A stretch of DNA of 64,000 bases from Flavobacterium sp. ov086 (lineage in GTDB: Bacteria; Bacteroidota; Bacteroidia; Flavobacteriales; Flavobacteriaceae). The notes beneath the pieces are model-generated. The model did no database searches. It was not told where the DNA came from and worked only from the letters and a program-made list of their open reading frames with translations. The DNA is taken from NCBI RefSeq assembly GCF_900187965.1, contig NZ_FZNL01000003.1, forward strand, positions 124,001 through 188,000, written 5' to 3'. Made by a program: the position numbers and the translations under genes. This document shows positions 18,264 through 25,943 of the stretch, piece after piece. Every line of letters begins with the position of its first letter. The stretch's first letter is position 1.

Positions 18264-18670
18264 AAAGAAAAGTACAACATTTATTTTCTGCATTAACTCT
18301 GGCAGGATTTATATTCATCGCATTTGGAAGTGGCGATGATGAAAAAACTAGCTCAAAATTTGATTCAGCAACAATTTCAAATACAGGAAATTCAAAACCT
18401 GACGTGGAAATACTTAAACAATCAGCAAAATATGAGCCAACACTTAGCTCATACACAATTCACTGCCGACTTAAAAACAATACAACTGAATTAATCAGCT
18501 ATCTCGATTTAAAAGCAACTTTCTATGATAAAAATGGAAATATTGTAGGAACAGGGATCGGCAATGCTGCAAACTTTGCTGCTGGAGCCGAAAAAACTGT
18601 AGATGTTATGGGACTTGACATTCAAAACTGTGATAAGTACGAAGTAGAAATTGGCACAATATTAAATTAA
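18260..18670 (+). CDS. Small exported protein with FxLYD-like domain
   Basis: This 136-residue protein starts with an N-terminal hydrophobic segment (about 8-24) followed by an acidic tether. The domain from about residue 65 (YTIHCRLKNNTTELISYLDLKATFYDKNGNIVGTG) has the beta-sandwich pattern of FxLYD/DUF3426-type domains. It overlaps the VanZ-like gene by four bases. It is expected on the outer face of the inner membrane; the function is unknown. Confidence 0.6.
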   Translation: MKRKVQHLFSALTLAGFIFIAFGSGDDEKTSSKFDSATISNTGNSKPDVEILKQSAKYEPTLSSYTIHCRLKNNTTELISYLDLKATFYDKNGNIVGTGIGNAANFAAGAEKTVDVMGLDIQNCDKYEVEIGTILN

Positions 18671-18694
18671 TAATTAACTAAAAAGACTAAAACA

Positions 18695-18982
18695 ATGGCA
18701 CAATCAGTAGAAATTAAATGTATCAATAAATCTGACAGATATAATATACATGAACGTATTTTAAATATTGGTGGATTAAATAATGATGGAACTAGATGGA
18801 AACTATCATTAAATGCCGCTATTAAAGGAATTGAAGATGGCGAGTGGGCATTTTATGTTAGCAAAGCTGGTCGCAAAGTAAATGTAATTATTGTAAAAAC
18901 TTCATTAGGCAATAAATACCTCAAAACAGAAGCTGATACTACTGAAACAAACAACTTATTAGAATTACCCGAGTGTAATTAA
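18695..18982 (+). CDS. DUF3892 family protein
   Basis: This 95-residue soluble protein begins VEIKCINKSDRYNIHERILNIGG and contains W-F-Y positions typical of DUF3892 (GEWAFYV, then VNVIIVKTSLGNKYLKTEAD). The family is short, widespread and uncharacterised. It lies 24 bases after the FxLYD-like gene and 12 bases before the PH-SHOCT gene, so it is an operon member. Confidence 0.75.
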   Translation: MAQSVEIKCINKSDRYNIHERILNIGGLNNDGTRWKLSLNAAIKGIEDGEWAFYVSKAGRKVNVIIVKTSLGNKYLKTEADTTETNNLLELPECN

Positions 18983-18994
18983 AATCCAACTATT

Positions 18995-19597
18995 ATGATA
19001 AACGATTTAAAAAAATTCTTAAACGAAGAACAAGACCCAAAAGCAGTTGAAAAACTATTAGTAAAAGTTAACGGATTACTTACTTCTGGTGAAGAAGTAG
19101 AATACATCGCCGTGCAAAAAAAACCGGCTTTAAATTTATCTCCGGACTGTATTGCTTTAACTAATAAAAGAATCATTTTCTGCAGACCAAGAAATTTAGG
19201 ATTATCTATGGATTTTCAGGATTATGCCTGGAAAGACATATTAGATTGTCATATGAAAGAAGGAATTATGGGAGCAACTTTTTCTATGAAGACAATTAAA
19301 GGACATGTGAATATGCTTGATTATTTACCAAAGGCTCAAGCCCGAAAATTATATCAATTTGCTCAGCAAAAAGAAGAAGAAATGGTTGTTTTCAGACGTG
19401 AACATGATCTTGAAAATAAAAGGGCAATTGCTGGCGGAGGAATAACCGTAAATACAAATATACCAACTGCTCAAAATGTCGAGCAAAAAGAAGATCCATT
19501 AGAAGTGCTTCAAAAACTAAAAAAATTATTAGAAAGCGAAATCATTTCACAAACAGAATTTGATTCAAAGAAAACAGAAATTTTATCTAAAATGTAA
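18995..19597 (+). CDS. Bacterial PH-domain protein with C-terminal SHOCT motif
   Basis: In this 200-residue protein, residues about 25-120 match the bacterial PH fold used in YdbT/YokE-like proteins (SPDCIALTNKRIIFCRPRNLG). The last 35 residues (DPLEVLQKLKKLLESEIISQTEFDSKKTEIL) are a SHOCT domain, a short oligomerisation or membrane-associated module. No membrane segment is present. The TM2 gene follows after 3 bases, a combination seen in many bacteria and suggestive of a membrane-associated assembly. Confidence 0.82.
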   Translation: MINDLKKFLNEEQDPKAVEKLLVKVNGLLTSGEEVEYIAVQKKPALNLSPDCIALTNKRIIFCRPRNLGLSMDFQDYAWKDILDCHMKEGIMGATFSMKTIKGHVNMLDYLPKAQARKLYQFAQQKEEEMVVFRREHDLENKRAIAGGGITVNTNIPTAQNVEQKEDPLEVLQKLKKLLESEIISQTEFDSKKTEILSKM

Positions 19598-19600
19598 ATT

Positions 19601-19810
19601 ATGAAAAGTAAAACTACCGCAGCAATTTTGACATTCTTTTTGGGAGGAATCGGAATCCATAAATTTTATTTAGGACAATCAGGACAAGGGATTCTTTATC
19701 TATTATTTTGTTGGACACTTATTCCTTCACTATTAGCCTTTTTTCAGTTTTTCGGACTTATTTTTATGTCTGATCATTCTTTTAATGTAAAATATAATAC
19801 TGGATTTTAA
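19601..19810 (+). CDS. TM2 domain protein
   Basis: This 69-residue protein has two membrane helices and the TM2 signature (AAILTFFLGGIGIHKFYLGQSGQGILYLLF). It lies 3 bases after the PH-SHOCT gene and is the last gene of the operon, followed by a terminator. The function of bacterial TM2 proteins is not established. Confidence 0.88.
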   Translation: MKSKTTAAILTFFLGGIGIHKFYLGQSGQGILYLLFCWTLIPSLLAFFQFFGLIFMSDHSFNVKYNTGF

Positions 19811-19846
19811 ATGGTTTAAAATTAAAGCCAAATCATTTAAGCTTTT

Positions 19847-19874
19847 AAAGAGGAACGGAAATGTCCTCTTTTTT
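19847..19874 (+). terminator. Rho-independent terminator after the TM2 gene
   Basis: AAAGAGGA, a nine-base loop, TCCTCTTT and a T run. It closes the five-gene operon 17817-19810. Confidence 0.85.
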
Positions 19875-20028
19875 CTATTTAAACCAACTTTCTTCTCAAT
19901 TAGATCTTTCGATAAAATCACGTGTAAATACGCATTTTAAAGAAAGTAATTCTAATTAGATTTATCACTATTTAAAAACAACAAGATTTTAAAACCTGTT
20001 TTAAGATTATCTAAATACCTCAACGCCT

Positions 20029-20445
20029 GTGCAAAAAAATTACCTAATCCTACTATCATTTCTTTCGCTTGGAATACTTTCTTGCAAACATGCTTCTGCT
20101 CCGGCTCCTCAAAAAATAAACACATTTTATAAGGAAGTAATTTCTTCTGACGACCGCAAATCTATAACTCCCGAAGAATCCAAAACCTACCATGTTGATA
20201 CACAATATCATTATAAATATAGAACTGGAAATTCTGGTCATTACGAATATAATTATAATGTAAAAGGTGTCAATATAAAAGGAGACTCTGTTTTCGGGAA
20301 TATAAATGTTGAAGGAAAATATGGCGCGGGAATATTAACCAATGATTCTGTCCCGGAACTCAACATAAAAACCGAATGGATCGATAACGGAAAACTTAAA
20401 GCTTATGACGAAAAAGGAAATGAATATTTCTTAATAGTACAGTAA
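20029..20445 (+). CDS. Small lipoprotein, GTG start
   Basis: This 138-residue protein uses GTG at 20029; no ATG lies upstream in frame, and the signal peptide with lipobox LGILSC begins directly after it. The mature part is Tyr-rich (YHVDTQYHYKYRTGNSGHYEYNYNVKG) with beta-strand-like repeats and a C-terminal WIDNGKLKAYDEKGNEYFLIV that resembles a small OB-like or SH3-like strand set. No family was recognised. It is followed 26 bases later by another small secreted protein. Confidence 0.7.
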   Translation: MQKNYLILLSFLSLGILSCKHASAPAPQKINTFYKEVISSDDRKSITPEESKTYHVDTQYHYKYRTGNSGHYEYNYNVKGVNIKGDSVFGNINVEGKYGAGILTNDSVPELNIKTEWIDNGKLKAYDEKGNEYFLIVQ

Positions 20446-20471
20446 TTGCATTTACCCCAAATCTTACCCAA

Positions 20472-20681
20472 ATGAAATATAGCTTAATCCTACTCTTTAT
20501 CTTCTTGACATCATTTTCTCCGGTTGAGACTAAAGTCTACATTTGCGGACCAACCGGAGCAAAAAAATATCATTATACAGATAATTGCCGCGGATTAACT
20601 GCCTGCCGACATGAAATTACTAAAGTATCAATTTCGCAAGCGCAAGGTTACGGACTCACACTTTGCGGCTGGGAAGATTAA
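20472..20681 (+). CDS. Small secreted cysteine protein
   Basis: This 69-residue protein has a signal peptide (about 1-18). The mature part contains YHYTDNCRGLTACRHEI and ends SQAQGYGLTLCGWED. The arrangement Y-H-x-x-x-x-C-R-x-L, then A-x-x-x-G-Y-x-x-C, resembles the small metal-binding Ada-N-like domain of nucleases and secreted proteins, but the terminal Cys-x-x-Cys is reduced to a single Cys. A zinc or disulfide role is plausible, not shown. Confidence 0.7.
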   Translation: MKYSLILLFIFLTSFSPVETKVYICGPTGAKKYHYTDNCRGLTACRHEITKVSISQAQGYGLTLCGWED

Positions 20682-20895
20682 CCTATTAGCTTATTGATTT
20701 AATCATTTGATAATAACTACTTTACAATTAATTCACATTAGTTTTGTTAATTTGAATAAAACTAAATATCATGAAATTCTTCAATCTAAATTTTTTGGTT
20801 TCATTCAAAGAATGGCTTTTTTTAAGAGCTATGCAATCTTCTTTCCTTCATTAAAATATTACAAATTCAAATTTTAAAAAGGAAAGCACAATTGA

Positions 20896-22245
20896 ATGAA
20901 TAAAGTTGAGACCTCATTTTTACACAAAGACCAGTTTGGACAAGATTTCTTGTGGGGTGTTTCTACCGCCGCTTTCCAAACTGAAGGAGCACATGATGCC
21001 GATGGAAAAGGTTCTTCGATCTGGGATGTTTTTACCTCTCAAAAAGGAAAAATCAAAAATGGACATCATGCCCTGACTGCTTGCGATTTCTACAATTCTT
21101 ATCAAACGGATATCGACTTAATAAACGAATTAAACATTCCGAATTTTAGGTTTTCCATCAGTTGGTCACGAATTATGCCCACAGGAATCCACCCTGTAAA
21201 TCAGGCAGGAATCGATTATTACAACAAAATCATAGATTCATTATTAGCATCCGGAATCGAACCCTGGATTACGCTTTATCATTGGGATTTACCTCATGAT
21301 CTGGAAGTAAAAGGCGGATGGACCAATCGCGAATCTGTTAAATGGTTTTCTGAATATGTTGCCGTTTGTGTACTATATTTTGGAGATCGTGTCAAAAACT
21401 GGATGGTTATCAACGAGCCTTCTGTTTTTACAGGAGCCGGATATTTTCTGGGCATTCATGCTCCGGGAAAAAAAGGGATTACCAATTATCTTAAAGCCAT
21501 GCATCATGTAACATTAGCCACTGTTGCAGGCGCAAAAACTTTGCGAAAACTAGTTCCTGAAGCAAATATTGGAACCACTTTTTCCTGTACACATATTGAG
21601 CCTTTTTCGCAGACGCCAAAAGATATCGAAGCCGCAAAACGTGTTGATACTTTATTAAACAGAACTTTTATAGAGCCTATTTTAGGATTGGGTTATCCGC
21701 AAGCGGATTTACCGGTGCTAAAAAAACTCAACAATTATATCCTTGAAGATGATTTAAACAATCTCGCTTTTGACTTTGATTTTATTGGACTTCAATGTTA
21801 TACGCGAGAAGTTGTAAAAGCGTCTTTATTGATTCCGTATATTGGTGCCGAATTAATCAGCGCCGAAAAAAGAAATGTTATCGCCACAGATATGGGTTGG
21901 GAAGTTTATCCTCCGGCACTTTATCAGGTTCTTAAAAAATTCAATAATTATAATATAAAGAAAATTATAATTACAGAAAATGGTGCCGCATTTCCGGACA
22001 TTATTAAAAATGGAAAAGTCTACGATATCAAACGCACGCATTATATACAAGACCATTTAGAACAAATTTTAAAAGCAAAAAAAGACGGTTATAATGTTGA
22101 TGGTTATTTTGTATGGAGTCTTACTGATAACTTCGAATGGGCTGAAGGTTACAATGCCAGATTCGGATTAATTCATGTTGATTTTGACACACAACAACGA
22201 ACTATTAAACATTCAGGATTATGGTTTCGTGATTTTTTATCTTAA
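20896..22245 (+). CDS. Glycoside hydrolase family 1 beta-glucosidase
   Basis: This 449-residue protein has the GH1 N-terminal signature DFLWGVSTAAFQTEGA. The acid/base Glu174 is in VINEPSVF, the nucleophile Glu361 is in IITENGAAF, and the terminal WSLTDNFEWAEGY block is complete. It hydrolyses beta-glucosides or related disaccharides. No signal peptide is visible, so it is likely cytoplasmic. It is preceded by a 214-base gap and has no adjacent sugar transporter. Confidence 0.95.
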   Translation: MNKVETSFLHKDQFGQDFLWGVSTAAFQTEGAHDADGKGSSIWDVFTSQKGKIKNGHHALTACDFYNSYQTDIDLINELNIPNFRFSISWSRIMPTGIHPVNQAGIDYYNKIIDSLLASGIEPWITLYHWDLPHDLEVKGGWTNRESVKWFSEYVAVCVLYFGDRVKNWMVINEPSVFTGAGYFLGIHAPGKKGITNYLKAMHHVTLATVAGAKTLRKLVPEANIGTTFSCTHIEPFSQTPKDIEAAKRVDTLLNRTFIEPILGLGYPQADLPVLKKLNNYILEDDLNNLAFDFDFIGLQCYTREVVKASLLIPYIGAELISAEKRNVIATDMGWEVYPPALYQVLKKFNNYNIKKIIITENGAAFPDIIKNGKVYDIKRTHYIQDHLEQILKAKKDGYNVDGYFVWSLTDNFEWAEGYNARFGLIHVDFDTQQRTIKHSGLWFRDFLS

Positions 22246-22320
22246 AAAAGCGCTAAAAATAGAATTTAAAGATTATTTTTACAAAAATAACCCTTAGAAT
22301 TAACTTAAAATAGCACCGTT

Positions 22321-22485
22321 ATGGAAATTAATAATTACGTATTAACTGCCATAATTATTGGCGTTGTTCTATTAGTCTATTTTCTAATAAAGCAAAATAA
22401 AAAAGATCGCAAGAAAATTGAAGAAGCACTAAATTTCTACAACGAATCTGATGAAGTAGAAGTTAATAACGACCTTAATTTATAG
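22321..22485 (+). CDS. Small single-pass membrane protein
   Basis: This 54-residue protein has a short polar N-terminus, one membrane helix (about 8-23) and a Lys-rich stretch (KQNKKDRKKIEEAL) that predicts a cytoplasmic C-terminus with an acidic tail. It is too short for ordinary ORF cut-offs, but it has good codon use and a terminator directly behind it. The function is unknown. Confidence 0.65.
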   Translation: MEINNYVLTAIIIGVVLLVYFLIKQNKKDRKKIEEALNFYNESDEVEVNNDLNL

Positions 22486-22511
22486 TTCTTTTTTAATCCT
22501 TCAAGAAAAAC

Positions 22512-22551
22512 AAAAAGCCTTTCGGAAGTCAACTTTCGAAAGGCTTTTTTG
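22512..22551 (+). terminator. Bidirectional terminator
   Basis: AAAAAGCCTTTCG, a 12-base loop and CGAAAGGCTTTTTT. It lies between the small membrane protein gene and the convergent nucleotidase gene and can serve both strands. Confidence 0.88.
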
Positions 22552-22571
22552 TTTAAAACTTAACCAATAAT

Positions 22572-23105
22572 TTATAAGGTTTTCTCTAAAACCTCAACAG
22601 CTTCTTTCCAATTGTTTACTCTTAAATGATGTGTTTGATTCACGTTATGAGATGCCGTAAACATGATAGGTTTTCCCATACAATAATCCAGATTTTTACA
22701 ATGATCGTCAATCATATAATCTGTATTGATAATTCTTTTGCTTCCGCATAAAATAATATTATCCCATTTTATAAAAGGAAAGTGTTCCCCAAGCCAGGCT
22801 ATTTTTTCGGCAAGCGAAACCGGAAATTCAGTCGCAGCAGAAACTATAAAAATTTCAAAATTCTCCTGCAATCGACGTAAACTTTCAACCGCATCCGGCA
22901 TTACAGGCAAGGTTCTAAAAAAATTATCCGCATTTAAAACCGCACGTAAAAGAGCCCGATCCTTAAAAGCTTCTTCCTCTGCCAAACCATGAATACTTTC
23001 CTTTGAAAGTGTTGTTCCATTGGCTTTATTGTAATGTTCAATAAGTTGTACTTCGATGTCGGCAAGTACGCCATCCATATCGATAGCAATAGTTTTCTTT
23101 TTCAT
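22572..23105 (-). CDS. 5'(3')-deoxyribonucleotidase (NT5C-like, HAD superfamily)
   Basis: This 177-residue protein has HAD motif I IAIDMDGVLAD (nucleophile and general-acid Asp), motif II Ser/Ala in IFIVSAAT, motif III Lys in CGSKRIINT and motif IV DYMIDDH. It dephosphorylates nucleoside monophosphates, probably deoxypyrimidine ones. It is divergent from the DeoR regulator 85 bases away, with multiple TTGCAA-like boxes between them, so DeoR may control both genes. Confidence 0.88.
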   Translation of the reverse strand: MKKKTIAIDMDGVLADIEVQLIEHYNKANGTTLSKESIHGLAEEEAFKDRALLRAVLNADNFFRTLPVMPDAVESLRRLQENFEIFIVSAATEFPVSLAEKIAWLGEHFPFIKWDNIILCGSKRIINTDYMIDDHCKNLDYCMGKPIMFTASHNVNQTHHLRVNNWKEAVEVLEKTL

Positions 23106-23114
23106 TTCTAATTA

Positions 23115-23180
23115 ATTTTGCAACAAATTTACGCAAATATTGCAAAGTATTGCAATTTTAACTTATTTTTGCAATATAAA
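23115..23180. promoter_or_regulatory. Divergent promoter region with TTGCAA repeats
   Basis: Several copies of TTGCAA or GCAAAT lie between the nucleotidase and deoR genes (around 23118, 23131, 23138, 23148 and 23169). TATTTTTG (23164-23171) is a -7 box for deoR, and CAAATTTA (23124-23131) is the -7 box TAAATTTG for the nucleotidase. The boxes overlap the repeats, as expected for operators. Confidence 0.6.
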
Positions 23181-23190
23181 ATTGCACCAA

Positions 23191-23940
23191 ATGAAAAAAG
23201 AAGAGCGTCAAAAAGTAATTTTAGAATACTTATCAAAAGAGCATCGGGTAACTTTACTTGAACTCAGCGCATACTTAAATGTCTCAGAAGACACGATAAG
23301 ACGAGATGTAAAAGAACTCTCAGATCAAGGTTTATTAAAAGCAGTCCGCGGAGGTGCAGTTGCTCCTTCTCCTATTCCGCTGCACTTTAGGGTTAGAGAA
23401 AACCACGATGTTGAAAACAAAAAAATTATTGCCGCAAAAGCAATCTCGTACTTAAAAGACGGTCAGGTCGTATTTATTGATGGCGGAACAACTTCTATGG
23501 CTTTAGTAGCAAGTTTTCCCTATGATCTAAAAATAACTGTCATTACAAACAGCTTTCCGGTTGCAGCATTGATTGAAGATTTACCAAATATCGAATTGAT
23601 TTTTGCCGGCGGAAAAATGTGCAAAACATCTTTTACCACTGCCAGTATTGATACGATCGATTTCTTTAGGAATTTTAGAGCTGATATTTGCATTTTAGGA
23701 ATTTGCAGTATTCATCATGATCGTGGCGTAACAGGAGTTTTATATGATGATTCGCAAATAAAAAGAAACATGATCCAGAATTCAAATTTTGTTATTGCAT
23801 TGAGTTCTATCGAAAAAATTGGAACCGCCGAATCTTATTTGGTCTGTCCTCTTAAAGATATTAATGTTCTTGTAACGAATATTAATCCTGAAGATGAGGT
23901 TCTAAAAGCTTATAAAGAGGCTGGTTTGATTATTGCCTAA
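23191..23940 (+). CDS. DeoR-family transcriptional regulator
   Basis: The start is placed at MKKEERQKVILEYLSKEHRV (249 residues), which matches the family. A start 51 bases earlier would overlap the promoter. The N-terminal winged helix is VTLLELSAYLNVSEDTIRRDV; the C-terminal sugar-phosphate sensor has DGGTTSMALV and the ITNSFPVAALI block. It probably represses itself and perhaps the divergent nucleotidase. The effector is a phosphorylated sugar by family analogy; its identity is unknown. Confidence 0.88.
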   Translation: MKKEERQKVILEYLSKEHRVTLLELSAYLNVSEDTIRRDVKELSDQGLLKAVRGGAVAPSPIPLHFRVRENHDVENKKIIAAKAISYLKDGQVVFIDGGTTSMALVASFPYDLKITVITNSFPVAALIEDLPNIELIFAGGKMCKTSFTTASIDTIDFFRNFRADICILGICSIHHDRGVTGVLYDDSQIKRNMIQNSNFVIALSSIEKIGTAESYLVCPLKDINVLVTNINPEDEVLKAYKEAGLIIA

Positions 23941-23943
23941 TCA

Positions 23944-23994
23944 GTTAACAGATTTCACAGATTTAATTCTTTTAATCTGTGAAATCCGTTAAAA
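23944..23994. repeat. Long hairpin repeat (AACAGATTTCACAGATT family)
   Basis: Arms of about 17 bases (AACAGATTTCACAGATT and its complement with one mismatch) enclose a short loop. It follows the deoR stop and may act as a terminator. The rest of 23995-24321 is AT-rich and shows no gene; a small ORF at 24221-24430 overlaps the opposite gene and was rejected. Confidence 0.7.
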
Positions 23995-24321
23995 TCATTT
24001 TAAATCTGCGTGCAAAATTTTCAGCCACTCTCAACAAGTATCAGCATAAAATATTAAAAAAGTTTTTTACACAGATTTGCTTTCCAAACTAGTAATTTTC
24101 ATAAACAAAATTCACAAAAAACATTTTCAAAAAATCAATAAAAATCCGTTATTTCATTGATATTTACTAGGTTTACTGGTTATTTTTTCTTATCTTTATA
24201 GTATAAATAACAGATAATATATGCCAAAAAACAAACTTTTCAGAGACCTGAATTACTCCTCAAAAAATTATTCTTTTTACCTTTTCAAGCATTTTATTTT
24301 TCCCAATGCTTCTCCTCAACT

Positions 24322-24969
24322 TCATTTAGATTTAGAAATCATTCTATCTAATTTTTTTAGACATTTTGAAGAAACTAAGGCTACTGCCCCAACTCCAACC
24401 ATAATTATTTTTTCCGGATCTATTTTCTGAGCTCTTATTTTAGAAAATACGTCTTTAAAATTAAAGTAAAGATTTCCTTTTTTAGGATCCTCTTTCGGTG
24501 CTTCATTTTCATTTTTCACAAAACCCGCTACTTCTATGACTTCTTTCTCCCTTTCAACAACTATCTCACCTTTATCGGCATTCTCAATTTGTTTGGTTTC
24601 TTTAATTCTGCACTTCTCGTTAAACTTTTTAAAAGGGCGCGGTTGAAAATCAACTATAACTGCCGCAAGATTTATTGCATCAATATTCAACGGATCTGTT
24701 TCACCCTTAAAGAAAGTTTCAATAGGCCTAAACTTATCTTTTTGCTCCTTAAACTTATTCTTTTTAGTATGATCAAAATCTAAGCACAATAAATTTTTAA
24801 AAACATTTAAATCGTCCTGCGTTGGGTTGTTCTCAAAAATAAGCCAACACAAATCGCGGAGTTTTCCACGAGAAGGATTATACAAGTAATCGAAGTGTTC
24901 TCCTTCTTTTACGATCTCGTATTTATTTTTAATGCCTTTTTTATATTCTTCTAATGTTTTGGAATGCAT
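24322..24969 (-). CDS. Cassette B divergent protein: conserved N-domain plus membrane segment
   Basis: The start is set at MHSKTLEEYK (215 residues) because it aligns from residue 1, without gaps over 120 residues, to the cassette A protein. A longer frame adds 27 unsupported residues. Shared blocks include LRDLCW, QDDLNVF, DKFRPIETFFKGETD and VDFQPRPFKKF. After a charged linker a weak membrane segment (about 188-203) lies close to the C-terminus. The Cys-rich periplasmic domain of the cassette A protein is absent. No known family was recognised. Confidence 0.65.
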   Translation of the reverse strand: MHSKTLEEYKKGIKNKYEIVKEGEHFDYLYNPSRGKLRDLCWLIFENNPTQDDLNVFKNLLCLDFDHTKKNKFKEQKDKFRPIETFFKGETDPLNIDAINLAAVIVDFQPRPFKKFNEKCRIKETKQIENADKGEIVVEREKEVIEVAGFVKNENEAPKEDPKKGNLYFNFKDVFSKIRAQKIDPEKIIMVGVGAVALVSSKCLKKLDRMISKSK

Positions 24970-25009
24970 GGTATGGTTTGGTATATATGGTTTTTTTTTA
25001 AGAATTCTT

Positions 25010-25310
25010 GGGAATCTCGGTAAACCGCAGAAATTCTGATAATCTCTCACAAAAAAAAGACATCAAAGTGCCTTTCGTTTATCATAGAAATTAGTTCATG
25101 CCTTGTCTGCAGATTAAAACAAAAATATAAAACTAGTTCAAATTAACAGTGTAAAAAACCGTAAGACCGACTTTATTTGGGAAGTATAAAAAACGTCTTA
25201 CAGTTCTACACACTTTACTTCCCCAAAAATCAATTTTGGCACAACCATTAACAAGCTCCGGATAAATTCTGGATAGCAATACTCATGCCTAATTTTTAAT
25301 CTAAACCAAA
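25010..25310 (+). promoter_or_regulatory. Cassette leader element, copy B (upstream, partly decayed)
   Basis: TAGTTC boxes lie at 25092-25097 and 25134-25139, again 42 bases apart. GTGTA (25149-25153) and GTAAGAC (25161-25167) pair with GTCTTAC (25195-25201) and TACAC (25207-25211). GGGAAGTA (25179-25186) pairs with TACTTCCC (25216-25223), crossing the first stem. The pre-start hairpin has lost its outer GTATTGC arm but keeps TCCGG/CTGGA. It leads into a broken lipoprotein gene. Confidence 0.7.
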
Positions 25311-25412
25311 ATGAAAAAAATATTTTTTTGCAGCCTACAATTTGTTTTTTGCTTTATTCTCTTCTACTTCCACAAGTATGGAAATCAGACCAAAAAACTA
25401 ATCTATTTTTAG
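25311..25412 (+). pseudogene. Remnant of a cassette lipoprotein gene
   Basis: A 33-codon frame begins at the position where the other two leaders start their lipoproteins. It encodes a hydrophobic segment (MKKIFFCSLQFVFCFILF) but no lipobox at the expected place and no Gly/Pro/Asp tail. It stops just before a stretch (TTTTTAGTATCTAA) that matches sequence downstream of the intact lipoprotein gene at 26155. Confidence 0.5.
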
Positions 25413-25640
25413 TATCTAACTATAATATTTATTTCTCGTTTTCCAACAATTAGACTTGTTCTACTATTAAATCAATTTATTGATCTCTTCGATATACATT
25501 TTTTAACTTTTTTTTAATAGTCCAGACAACCTTTTTAAGATTTTTTGCCTCTATTAAATAAAGATCAGATTTGATTTTACATTCACATAACACGTTCTAA
25601 CGAGCCTAAATTTATTGTGCATTATATTCTTTTTTCAGGA
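25413..25640 (+). other. Decayed inter-cassette sequence
   Basis: The region is AT-rich without a gene. Its first 40 bases resemble the lipoprotein-kinase spacer of the intact cassette, but the GGGGAAAG hairpin and kinase start are gone. It fits a tandem cassette copy that lost its kinase by deletion. Confidence 0.45.
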
Positions 25641-25943
25641 ATTCTTGGGAATCTCGGGAAAATGCGGGAATTCTGGGAATCCCCTATAAACAAAGGCCTA
25701 AAAGCTCCTTTCCTTTGCCATAGAAATTAGTTCAAGTTTTGTCTGCAGACCAAAACAAAAACAAAAAACTAGTTCCACTTAACAGTGTAAAAACCGTAAG
25801 ACCGGATTTATTCGGGAAGTATAAAAAAACGTCTTACAGTTCTACACGGTTTACTTCCCAAAAACCAATTTAGTATTGCCAACCAAAAACTCTGGATCAT
25901 CCCGGACAGCAATACCTATGTCTAATTTCTAAATTAAATCAAA
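25640..25943 (+). promoter_or_regulatory. Cassette leader element, copy C (serves cassette B)
   Basis: This copy contains GGAATTCTTGGGAATC and GGAATTCTGGGAATCC as direct repeats, TAGTTC at 25728-25733 and 25770-25775 (42 apart), and the dyad TTTTGTCTGCAGACCAAAA (25737-25755). Stem 1: GTGTA (25785-25789) and GTAAGAC (25796-25802) with GTCTTAC (25831-25837) and TACAC (25843-25847). The crossing stem is GGGAAGTA (25814-25821) with TACTTCCC (25852-25859). The start-proximal hairpin is GTATTGC (25873-25879) with GCAATAC (25909-25915). Confidence 0.72.

Noticed and set aside
20771..20854. 27-codon Phe-rich frame before the family 1 glycosidase, considered as a leader peptide
   Set aside because: No terminator or antiterminator follows and the downstream gene is not an amino acid gene.
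24221..24430. 69-codon plus-strand ORF
   Set aside because: It overlaps the supported minus-strand cassette B gene, has no recognisable domain or promoter and is probably a shadow.
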